DNA of 52,034 bases. Origin: Lentisphaerae bacterium ADurb.Bin242 (GTDB lineage Bacteria > Verrucomicrobiota > Lentisphaeria > Victivallales > UBA1829). Position numbers and translations under genes: made by a program. The stretch is from NCBI GenBank assembly GCA_002069785.1, contig MWCA01000034.1, forward strand, positions 1-52,034. The letters run 5' to 3'. A model generated the notes under the pieces. It was not told where the DNA came from and did not search any database. It saw only the letters and a program-made list of their open reading frames with translations. This document shows, piece after piece, positions 28,221 to 34,883 of the stretch (position 1 is its first letter; each line of letters starts with the position of its first letter).

Positions 28221-29354
28221 TTAATAAAAAACAGCGGACATTTCGATATTTTCCGCTGTATTCGCCGGTTTCCTTCGGGTGCACTGCGGACGGATGCTGC
28301 CGCGGTCCGCAAAAGTCGTCGGGACACTGACAATATATTTACAATCGTCCCCGTCGTCGACAAGGCGGAGCAGAAGTTTTGCCGCCGTCTCTCCGATCCG
28401 AACCATTTCACAGTCGATGGAGGATACCCAGGCGGGACCGTCATGCATCCACCCGTACCCGTCGAGATTGTCGAAAGAAAGGACGTCCGCACGAACTCCG
28501 CTCTCGGCAAGCGCTTTCCCGATTCCGTCCGTCAGATAGTCGGACAGGGAAATGATCAGCAGACGTTCTCTTTTCGTATTTTCCCTCAGATTTTTCATGA
28601 GAAACTGTCCGGCGACATAGGACGCTGTATAGCTGCTCGTGTTCAGCGAGACGAACTCGATTTTTCCGGAAGCGTTTCCGTATTTTCTGAAAAAGTTCCG
28701 GACGCTTTTCACCCGGCAGCGCGCGCAATAGTTGTGGCACCCGGAATATAAAACCAGGCAGCGGTCATAACCCGACAGTGTGTATTTCTCCGGAATCCGG
28801 TCGAATGCGGTGGAAAAATCGGGCACAACCTGGGAAAAACGCAATCCGGGAAGAGCCCTTTCCAAACCGAAAAGGACTGTTTTGCCCCGGAATGAGTCGA
28901 ATGCCTTGAATTTTCCGGAATACAGAAGATGCGAGGCGCTGATCAGCATGCCGTCATAATTTTCAAGGAGCCGCGCGAGTTCACCGGTCTCGAACCGGAC
29001 CGGATTCGGAACCAGATCGATAGCGTTCGCCGAGCCGGAAAACACCTCCCGGATCTTTTCAAATCGGGTCCGCTCGATGAAATATTCCCCGGATCGGGAC
29101 TGATATTTGGACTCTGAAAAATAGATGATTCTCTTCGGAACCGGTGCATCCTTGCAGAGGAAGGAGCCTTTCGCCTTGATCCGGTAGATTTCATTTTCTT
29201 TTTCAAGCAGTTTCAGAACCCGGTCGGCCGTGACGGGCGCCACCCGGAAGCGTTTCGCAATCCCGTGGACGGAGGCCGCCCTCTCTCCCGCGTGAAGCCG
29301 TCTCTCCCTGAACTCTTTCTTCAAGACTCCGGCTATCTCACTCATCTTTGACAT
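28221..29354 (-). CDS. GntR-type regulator with periplasmic-binding-like ligand domain
   Basis: A 377-residue protein. Residues about 4-67 form a GntR-type winged helix (FRERRLHAGERAASVHGIAKRFRVAPVTADRVLKLL, KAKGSF). The rest resembles the LacI-type sugar-sensing domain (LLENYDGMLISAS, YDRCLVLYSGC, ERLLIISLSDYLTDGIGKALAESG, VRADVLSFDNLDGYGWMH), the architecture of AraR-like regulators. GGGAG lies six bases before the ATG. A promoter (29398-29425) and an inverted repeat in the leader fit autoregulation. It probably controls the downstream DUF4838 gene in response to a sugar. Confidence 0.85.
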   Translation of the reverse strand: MSKMSEIAGVLKKEFRERRLHAGERAASVHGIAKRFRVAPVTADRVLKLLEKENEIYRIKAKGSFLCKDAPVPKRIIYFSESKYQSRSGEYFIERTRFEKIREVFSGSANAIDLVPNPVRFETGELARLLENYDGMLISASHLLYSGKFKAFDSFRGKTVLFGLERALPGLRFSQVVPDFSTAFDRIPEKYTLSGYDRCLVLYSGCHNYCARCRVKSVRNFFRKYGNASGKIEFVSLNTSSYTASYVAGQFLMKNLRENTKRERLLIISLSDYLTDGIGKALAESGVRADVLSFDNLDGYGWMHDGPAWVSSIDCEMVRIGETAAKLLLRLVDDGDDCKYIVSVPTTFADRGSIRPQCTRRKPANTAENIEMSAVFY

Positions 29355-29364
29355 TTTCCACTCC

Positions 29365-29385
29365 CGGATTTCCGCTTTGAATCCG
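29365..29385. promoter_or_regulatory. Candidate operator in the GntR-type gene leader
   Basis: CGGATT (29365-29370) and AATCCG (29380-29385) are perfect inverted arms nine bases apart, between the predicted transcription start (about 29391) and the start codon. Confidence 0.4.
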
Positions 29386-29397
29386 CATCTGGTATAA

Positions 29398-29425
29398 ATT
29401 ATATAAGTTCCTAAAGAAAATTCAA
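29398..29425 (-). promoter_or_regulatory. Sigma70-type promoter of the GntR-type gene
   Basis: On the minus strand TTGAAT (29425-29420) and a perfect TATAAT (29403-29398) are 16 bases apart. Confidence 0.62.
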
Positions 29426-29471
29426 TGATTTTTGCCGGGAAATAGAAGGCTTTTCAAAAAAAACCGGAAAC

Positions 29472-29494
29472 CTTTCCTATAAAAAGTAGGAAAG
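29472..29494 (-). terminator. Hairpin downstream of Gfo/Idh/MocA gene
   Basis: CTTTCCTA and TAGGAAAG form an 8-base stem with a 7-base loop. In the minus direction a seven-T run follows a few bases later. The rest of the 265-base gap up to 29619 holds nothing else I can support apart from the GntR promoter. Confidence 0.4.
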
Positions 29495-29619
29495 CATGTT
29501 TTTGCTTCTTCTGAAAAAAGAATTCCGGGCGATGGCGACGGTCAGTCTCCGAAATCCATCGTTTCGCAGGTATAATTTTCAGGTGCATCCATGATGAAAC
29601 GTCTCTGTTCCGCCCGTGA

Positions 29620-30840
29620 CTAGCCGCCGATGATCGCATCCCGGAGGTCTTCCGGAACGATCTCGAGAAGATCGACGAAACGGTTGTTTTCGCGGGACGA
29701 TTTCATGGCGGCCAGCCCGAGGACTTCGGCGGTATAAGCGGATTCCACGCTGGAGAACGGCCGGGTTTCCCTGCCGCACATGAGGTCGTAGAAATGCTTG
29801 ACGACAAACGGGCCGCCGAAATAATGAATCTTGTTGGAGTAGCCGAACGTGAAGGTCTCGACCGTATTGCGGTCGTTGAACGGGTAATATTTGACTTCTC
29901 CTTCGTAGCTTCCCTCCTTCGCCAGCGTGATGTAAAGGGCTCCGTCCGTTCCGATGATCTCGTAAAGGCGGCTGTGTCCGGGCATGCTGCAGAAATAGCT
30001 GTGCGCATAGGTTCCGAAGATGCCGTCGGAGAGCTTGATCGTGCAGACTTCATCGTCGGGCACGTCGATCTCCTCGGCGAAGACGCAGAGACGGTTGAGG
30101 ATCGAAACATCCTTGATGCGTCCGGTTCCCTGGAGCGCGCGGCCGACATGGGCGTATTTGCATTCCATGATCTCGGGGCAGCGGTCGCAGGTGAGGTCGT
30201 TCGGCTTGTTCCCGCCGACGACGTGGCGGGCGGAGATCATCGAAGCCGCAAGCGGTTTGGCTCCGGTGATGTAAAGCAGACAGTCCAGGTCGTGGGTTGC
30301 TTTTTCAATGATGTGGCTGCCGCCCTTTTCGATCGTGCGGCGGAAGGTGTGATACATCCCGATGCTGGTGCGCTGTGTGAAGTTGAACGTGCAGAGACGT
30401 CCGAGCTTGCCGGCTTCGACCAGCTCGCGTCCCTTCTGAATGACCGGGGCGTATCTCATCACGTGGTCGACGATTACGGGACCCCTGTATTCCCGGGCGA
30501 AACGGACGATGTCGGAGATTTTCTCGAGGGAAGTGTCCAGCGGTTTTTCAAGCAGGACCGGAAGGGTCCGGCCCCGGAGCTTCTTCAGATTTTCGCAATG
30601 AGTGAAATTCGGTGAGGCGATGAGGATGCCGTCGGGATTTTCCTTTTCGAGAAGCTCCTCCACCGTGGAGTAACGGGGAATGTCGCTGCGGTTGTTCCAG
30701 TCGCAGCCGTTGACATACATGTCATCGTTGGGTTCGACGACCCCCGCGATGCTGATTTCGCCTTTGCTGGATTCCCAGAATTCAAGTCCATGGCGTTTTC
30801 CCATTTCCCCGAAACCGATGATGCCGATTCTTTTTTTCAT
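29620..30840 (-). CDS. Gfo/Idh/MocA-family NAD(P)-dependent oxidoreductase
   Basis: A 406-residue cytoplasmic enzyme. The Rossmann fingerprint is G9-F-G11-E-M-G14; E98-K99-P100 (LLEKPLD) is the family's nicotinamide-site motif, and H183-D184 (ATHDLD) is the usual catalytic pair. These enzymes oxidise, reduce or epimerise sugars and inositols. A Cys group C218-x2-C221-x5-C227 (TCDRCPEIMEC) is unusual and could bind a metal. ATG 30840 is preferred to a TTG two codons earlier. It lies 124 bases downstream of the Ldh-type dehydrogenase gene in the same direction, with no clear terminator, so they may act in one pathway. Confidence 0.88.
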   Translation of the reverse strand: MKKRIGIIGFGEMGKRHGLEFWESSKGEISIAGVVEPNDDMYVNGCDWNNRSDIPRYSTVEELLEKENPDGILIASPNFTHCENLKKLRGRTLPVLLEKPLDTSLEKISDIVRFAREYRGPVIVDHVMRYAPVIQKGRELVEAGKLGRLCTFNFTQRTSIGMYHTFRRTIEKGGSHIIEKATHDLDCLLYITGAKPLAASMISARHVVGGNKPNDLTCDRCPEIMECKYAHVGRALQGTGRIKDVSILNRLCVFAEEIDVPDDEVCTIKLSDGIFGTYAHSYFCSMPGHSRLYEIIGTDGALYITLAKEGSYEGEVKYYPFNDRNTVETFTFGYSNKIHYFGGPFVVKHFYDLMCGRETRPFSSVESAYTAEVLGLAAMKSSRENNRFVDLLEIVPEDLRDAIIGG

Positions 30841-30964
30841 GAACAATGCCTTATATTATGATGAAGGTTTGAAACAAACGATTCCGAATCTGTCCGGAGC
30901 AGGGAATTCCGGTCCGGGGAACCGAGGCGGATTCGTTCTTTTCCGCGGATAAACAGGGCGGAAG

Positions 30965-32035
30965 TCATTTGACTTCCAGAGAATCGAGTTGCGCGGAATC
31001 CGCTTCGACGAGCGCGGCCGCCCGGTTGAGCGCGTTCACGGACGCTTCCGAGAGCGGCACCCCGTTCCGCAGGGCGTCCGCCTCTTTTTCAAACTCGATT
31101 TCACCCGGATAATAGATTTTCTTCACGCCGTCCGCCTTCTTTGAGGATTTGATTTCCTCGATCATCTGTTCCGTCCGGGACTGGAAGAGAGCCAGGCCGC
31201 CGAAGAATTCCGGGTTGAGCGCCATGAAACAGTGCCCGGTGTTCGCATCCCTGCCGGGAACGGTGTTCCAGGATTTGACTTCGGACATCAGGCCGGCGTT
31301 TCCGAGGAGGGCGGTCATGATTTCGACCATGACCGCGATTCCGTATCCCTTGTGTTCGCCGAACGGAAGCATGATGCCTCCGTGGTAGATGTCGTCCGGA
31401 TTGTCGGTCGGACGTCCTTCCCGGTCGAGAATCCAGCCGAAGGGGATTTTTTTCTTCTCCTGGCTGGCGATCTCGATCTTTCCGCTGGCGACGACGCTCA
31501 TACAGATGTCGAAGAGAATTGCGCGGTACCTGCCCGCGGGCGCCGCATAGGCGTACGGGTTGTTGCCGATCGCCGCGGAGGCGCCGCCCGTGACGGCGAC
31601 CAGCGGACAGGTGTTGCTCATGGAAAAGCCGACCAGCCCGTTTTCGGCGCACCGCATGGCGTAATAGCCGGCGGCCCCGTAATGGTCGCTGTGGTTGACC
31701 GTTCCGATCGCGACCGGCGATTTCCGGGCCTTTTCGATCACCCGGTCAACCGTCCGGAAGGAAACCGGAATGCCGAGTCCGCCTTTCGCGTCGATCCGGA
31801 GGTGCGACACGCTCTCGTCGAGGACTTCCAGCTTTGCCGCGGGCTGTATGCCTCCGGCACGGATGCAGTCGATATAGCGGGCGCTTCTCACGACGCCGTG
31901 CGAATGGACTCCGCGCATGTCGGTCGTCACGAGCACTTCCGCCATGATCGCGGCGTCTTCCGCCGGAATGGCTGCCTGCTCAAACACTTCCGCCGTGAAT
32001 TTTTTCAGTTTCGCGGCATCGAATCTTCTGATCAT
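30965..32035 (-). CDS. Ldh/malate-type NAD(P)-dependent 2-hydroxyacid dehydrogenase
   Basis: A 356-residue protein of the LDH2/MDH2 family (type II malate/L-lactate dehydrogenase, also ureidoglycolate and diketogulonate reductases). Seen are DMRGVHSHGVVR (39-50), GGLGIPV, VNHSDHYGAAGYYAM, SNTCPLVAVTGG, IGNNPYAYAAPAG and LPFGEHKGYG, all family landmarks. The ATG at 32035 follows GGGAG; an in-frame start further upstream lacks one. It is transcribed from a good promoter whose start falls in an inverted repeat. With the Gfo/Idh enzyme and the divergent aldolase it suggests oxidation and cleavage of a sugar or sugar acid. Confidence 0.9.
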   Translation of the reverse strand: MIRRFDAAKLKKFTAEVFEQAAIPAEDAAIMAEVLVTTDMRGVHSHGVVRSARYIDCIRAGGIQPAAKLEVLDESVSHLRIDAKGGLGIPVSFRTVDRVIEKARKSPVAIGTVNHSDHYGAAGYYAMRCAENGLVGFSMSNTCPLVAVTGGASAAIGNNPYAYAAPAGRYRAILFDICMSVVASGKIEIASQEKKKIPFGWILDREGRPTDNPDDIYHGGIMLPFGEHKGYGIAVMVEIMTALLGNAGLMSEVKSWNTVPGRDANTGHCFMALNPEFFGGLALFQSRTEQMIEEIKSSKKADGVKKIYYPGEIEFEKEADALRNGVPLSEASVNALNRAAALVEADSAQLDSLEVK

Positions 32036-32064
32036 CGTTCTTCTCCCGGTTTGAAAATGAAAGT

Positions 32065-32075
32065 TGAACGGTTCA
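32065..32075. promoter_or_regulatory. Small palindrome between Ldh promoter and gene
   Basis: TGAAC-G-GTTCA is a perfect 11-base palindrome around one base, 30 bases upstream of the Ldh start codon. It resembles LacI-type half-sites. Confidence 0.35.
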
Positions 32076-32084
32076 TGCAAATTT

Positions 32085-32121
32085 TTCATACGTCCGGAAT
32101 CTCTCCGTTCAAACGTATGAA
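32085..32121. promoter_or_regulatory. Long inverted repeat at the Ldh transcription start
   Basis: TTCATACGT (32085-32093) and ACGTATGAA (32113-32121) are perfect 9-base arms separated by 19 bases. The right arm touches the -10 box and covers the predicted +1 of the minus-strand promoter. Confidence 0.55.
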
Positions 32122-32148
32122 TTATACAGGCGGAAAAGAGATTTTCAA
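32121..32148 (-). promoter_or_regulatory. Sigma70 promoter for the Ldh gene
   Basis: On the minus strand TTGAAA (32148-32143) and TATAAT (32126-32121) are 16 bases apart. Confidence 0.65.
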
Positions 32149-32245
32149 CAGAGTTTGTCAAAAAATTCCGTTTTCGCCGCGGAAAGAGCGGAAAACCTTC
32201 CTGGCGAAAGAAGGAAAGCTGTCCGGACGGACTTCGCTCCGGAGG

Positions 32246-32273
32246 TTGCGTTCCCGCTCCCCTGTGATATATT
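32246..32273 (+). promoter_or_regulatory. Promoter for the class II aldolase gene
   Basis: TTGCGT (32246-32251) and TATATT (32268-32273) are 16 bases apart. This divergent promoter and the Ldh promoter account for most of the 317-base intergenic region 32036-32352; nothing else in it was recognised. Confidence 0.5.
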
Positions 32274-32352
32274 ACGGGAAACGCGTCGGCCCCGTTCCCG
32301 AATCCGGTTCCGTTCCGGCCGGGCGAAACGCACAGACCGCATAAAGCGAGGT

Positions 32353-33000
32353 ATGGAATTGATGAGAATGAACGAAGAACAGAAGAGGCTTGCGGAAGAG
32401 ATCGCTTTCTTCATGCGCCGCCTTTACCAGCAGGGCTTGACTACGACTTCCGGCGGCAATATTTCAGTCCGGGCGGGAAACGCCGTCCTCATCACGCCCG
32501 GAGGCACGGACAAGGCCCGGATGTGCGCGGAAGAGATCGGAATGCTGGATTTTGACGGGAATGTGCTCACGAAGGGGTTCAAAGCCACTTGCGAAGCCGG
32601 AATGCATCTGGCCGTTCTCCGCAGCCGTCCCGATGTCAGTGCGATCGTCCATGCGCACCCGGTCACGGTGAGCGCCTTCGCCGCCGCCCGGTGCCGGATT
32701 TCCAACCGGCTCCTCTGCGAATCCTATGCCGTGCTCGGAGAGATCGGACGGATCGGATTCGAGAACTTCGGGACCGAAGCGCTGGCGGCGAAGGCCGCAA
32801 AAGCGGCGGCAAGCTGCAACTGCCTCCTTTTTTCCAATCACGGGGCGATGACCCTCGGACGCTCTCTGCTCCAGGCGTTCGACCGGATCGAGGTCCTTGA
32901 GAACGCCGCGAAAGCGACGCTTATCTGCGAGCATCTTCTGCGCGGCAAGGCGGCGCCGATTCCGGAAAAGCGGCTTTCCGAAATCACCGTGGTGAAATGA
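32353..33000 (+). CDS. Class II aldolase/adducin family (fuculose-phosphate aldolase-like)
   Basis: A 215-residue cytoplasmic zinc aldolase. Landmarks: GGNISVR (34-40), ITPGGTDKA, catalytic E81 (TCEAGMHLAV), zinc ligands H100 and H102 (IVHAHP) and H163 (FSNHGAMTLGR), in the same spacing as in fuculose-1-phosphate aldolase. It would cleave a sugar 1-phosphate (fuculose, rhamnulose or ribulose type) to dihydroxyacetone phosphate plus an aldehyde. The start is uncertain: ATGs at 32353, 32362 and 32368 are possible and the GCGAGG site fits 32362 best. The divergent dehydrogenase gene may oxidise the aldehyde or hydroxyacid product; that is inference. Confidence 0.88.
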   Translation: MELMRMNEEQKRLAEEIAFFMRRLYQQGLTTTSGGNISVRAGNAVLITPGGTDKARMCAEEIGMLDFDGNVLTKGFKATCEAGMHLAVLRSRPDVSAIVHAHPVTVSAFAAARCRISNRLLCESYAVLGEIGRIGFENFGTEALAAKAAKAAASCNCLLFSNHGAMTLGRSLLQAFDRIEVLENAAKATLICEHLLRGKAAPIPEKRLSEITVVK

Positions 33001-33045
33001 TCCGGAACGAACGGAGAGAGCCTCGAAAACAAAGAAGGATCAAAA

Positions 33046-33366
33046 ATGAACTGGGTCATACTGATTTTCGCCGGACTCCTGGAATGCGTGTGGGCTGCCG
33101 GCTTGAAATATTCACACGGATTCACCAAACTTTATCCGTCCGTGATTACCCTGGCCTCGATGGTGGTCAGCGTTTTTCTGCTGTCGCTTTCCATGAAAAG
33201 CCTGCCGGTCGGAACGGCCTATGCCGTCTGGACCGGAATCGGCGCCGCCGGAACCGTGATCCTCGGCATTGTTCTCTTTCATGAATCGGCCTCCCTCGGA
33301 AGACTGTTCTGCGTGACATTGATTCTCTGCGGCATCGTGGGACTGAAGTTCCTGACGGAATCCTGA
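33046..33366 (+). CDS. gdx: SMR-family exporter, SugE/Gdx (guanidinium) type
   Basis: A 106-residue inner-membrane protein with four transmembrane helices, very close to the SugE/Gdx subgroup. Residues that define that subgroup are present: G10, the proton/substrate-coupling E13, W16, S42, Y59 and W62, with the signature [20 protein letters not shown]. Known members are dual-topology homodimers that export guanidinium in exchange for protons; some also carry quaternary ammonium compounds. GAAGGA precedes the ATG. The 45-base gap to the aldolase gene suggests co-transcription and leaves no room for a full guanidine-I riboswitch. Confidence 0.9.
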   Translation: MNWVILIFAGLLECVWAAGLKYSHGFTKLYPSVITLASMVVSVFLLSLSMKSLPVGTAYAVWTGIGAAGTVILGIVLFHESASLGRLFCVTLILCGIVGLKFLTES

Positions 33367-33390
33367 GGAAAATCCGTGCGGCGGAAAAGT

Positions 33391-33414
33391 CCCGGAATGG
33401 ATTTGTTTTCCGGG
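33391..33414. terminator. Bidirectional hairpin between convergent genes
   Basis: CCCGGAA (33391-33397) and TTCCGGG (33408-33414) form a perfect 7-base stem between the SugE/Gdx stop and the stop of the convergent hydrolase. T-rich tracts are short on both sides. Confidence 0.5.
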
Positions 33415-33415
33415 T

Positions 33416-34339
33416 TCAACAGCTTTGTCCGGCGCGGTCGGCCCGCGCAAGAAATTCCCGTACGACGGAGATATACTCATCCGGTTTTTCGAGGTGATGT
33501 TCATGCGAGGCCTCTTCGAACACGTGGAGCTCCGCACCGTGAATCTGTTTCCGGTAATTCCCGACGGTTTCAGGGGCCGCCTCATCATAAGTCCCGCAGG
33601 TGAACAGAACCGGCACGGTGATTTCCTTCAGACGTCCGACACGATCATAGTTCTTCAATGTGCCGGCAACGGTGAACTCGCTTGGTCCCCACATATACTG
33701 ATACAGCCGGAAATTGAGTTTGGACAGGGAACGGTTCAGACAGTCCGGCCAGCGCTCCAGACGGCAGACATGCCGCCGGTAGTATTCCATCATGGCGTCC
33801 CGGTAGGACGGCGATTCAAAATTTCCGGAAATTTCGGCTTCCCGGATGGCGGTCCGATGGGCCGGGGGAAGTCCGGCAATCCAGGCTCTCTGATCGGCCT
33901 CCCATCGGGCGGTGCTCAGCAGCGGTCCCGAAAGCACCAGCCCCGCCGTATTTTCCCGGTGTTCCAGCGCATACTCGAGTGCGAGGGCGGTTCCCCACGA
34001 TTGGCCGAGGATATACATTTTGTCGATTTCCAGCGCCCGACGGACCTGATGCAGTTCCTCTGCATAGCGTTCCAGGGTCCAGAGCTCCGGGCGCCCCGGC
34101 TTGTCGGAATTGCCGCAGTCGAGCTGATCGTAAAAAATCACCGGTCTTTCATCCGCCAGTGCTTCCAGCGGTGCAAGGTAGTCGTGCGACGCGCCGGGGC
34201 CGCCGTGCACCGTCAGAAGCGGAATGCCCGGCTTGTCTTTTCCCGTCATTTTATACCGGATTTTCCCGCCCCGGACCTGAATACGGCCTTCCTGAACGTG
34301 ACCGTGATCCTTCGTGATCCGCCCCGTTTTCTTACGCAT
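33416..34339 (-). CDS. Proline iminopeptidase-like alpha/beta hydrolase (S33)
   Basis: A 307-residue cytoplasmic hydrolase. HGGPG (45-49) forms the oxyanion hole; the nucleophile elbow is G112-Q-S114-W-G, and D252 (CGTYDE) and H279 (ASHEHH) complete the triad. The HGGPG plus GQSWG combination is typical of proline iminopeptidases, which release N-terminal residues from short peptides, although amidase or esterase relatives share it. AAGGTG precedes the ATG. It follows the frameshifted DUF4190-like gene in the same direction and probably shares its transcript. Confidence 0.87.
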   Translation of the reverse strand: MRKKTGRITKDHGHVQEGRIQVRGGKIRYKMTGKDKPGIPLLTVHGGPGASHDYLAPLEALADERPVIFYDQLDCGNSDKPGRPELWTLERYAEELHQVRRALEIDKMYILGQSWGTALALEYALEHRENTAGLVLSGPLLSTARWEADQRAWIAGLPPAHRTAIREAEISGNFESPSYRDAMMEYYRRHVCRLERWPDCLNRSLSKLNFRLYQYMWGPSEFTVAGTLKNYDRVGRLKEITVPVLFTCGTYDEAAPETVGNYRKQIHGAELHVFEEASHEHHLEKPDEYISVVREFLARADRAGQSC

Positions 34340-34360
34340 GGCACACCTTGACCCGCTCTT

Positions 34361-34625
34361 CTATTTCTGGAACCAGAGCTGGCCGGTGGCTCCCATATAG
34401 GCTCCGATGGCCGCATTGGCCACGGTCAGGCACAATCCGATGATATTCAGAATCATTCCGGGGGGTATATTTCCGCTTGACCCCAAAGACCAGCCCCGCG
34501 ATGGAAATGGGAAAACCGAACAGGGGAACCAGCCAGAAAAGAAGGCTTAAAATCCCGAGGATCAGGGAAACGAGGTCCCGTTTGTTTTCCGGTGCGCTGC
34601 CCGAAGTTTCATTCTCTGTCGTCAT
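34361..34625 (-). pseudogene. DUF4190-like small membrane protein, frameshifted at a 6-C run
   Basis: Reading from ATG 34625, the frame encodes a polar N-terminus, then two hydrophobic segments (LVSLILGILSLLFWLVPLFG, ISIAGLVFG) typical of DUF4190 proteins, then switches at about residue 54 into unrelated basic sequence. The family-like ending (PGMILNIIGLCLTVANAAIG, then YMGATG) continues in another frame to a stop at 34361. Six G residues on the plus strand (34460-34465) lie at the switch; five would give an intact protein of 87 residues. The ATG overlaps the end of the preceding small gene. Read error, real mutation, phase variation or slippage are all possible. Confidence 0.7.
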
Positions 34626-34782
34626 TGGATGCCCCCTCTCTTTTTCGTTGAATAAAAACGGCGGATATCGAGTGTGCGGAAGTCACGGCTTCTTCTGCCG
34701 GGGGATGGTTGCGCAGGAAGTGTTCCAAATCTTCCGCTGTCCTGTCGCAAAATAAAAAACGCATGGATTTTCCCGGTTTCAT
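34609..34782 (-). CDS. Small protein of unknown function (57 residues)
   Basis: The ATG at 34782 is preceded by GGAAG eight bases upstream and by a plausible promoter. The product begins MKPGKSMRFLFCDRTAEDLE and is charged and soluble, with no signal or membrane segment; no family is recognised. Its 3' end overlaps the start of the DUF4190-like gene by 17 bases, indicating translational coupling. The promoter, ribosome site and overlap make it more likely real than a chance frame. Confidence 0.55.
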   Translation of the reverse strand: MKPGKSMRFLFCDRTAEDLEHFLRNHPPAEEAVTSAHSISAVFIQRKREGASNDDRE

Positions 34783-34811
34783 TGCCGTGACTTCCGTTCC
34801 CCGCTGACGGA

Positions 34812-34839
34812 AATATAGCATCGGGGTACGGCAATGCAA
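34812..34839 (-). promoter_or_regulatory. Promoter for the 57-residue protein unit
   Basis: On the minus strand TTGCAT (34839-34834) and TATATT (34817-34812) are 16 bases apart, giving a start about 25 bases before the ATG. Confidence 0.5.
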
Positions 34840-34883
34840 GGTAGCACCGCGGGAATTTTTTTCAATTCTCCGGGCTCGCCGGA

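Noticed and set aside
33001..33045. Possible guanidine-II (mini-ykkC) riboswitch before the SugE/Gdx gene
   Set aside because: The gap is 45 bases. Only a weak TCCG/CGGA stem with a GAACGAA loop was found, not two hairpins with ACGR tetraloops.
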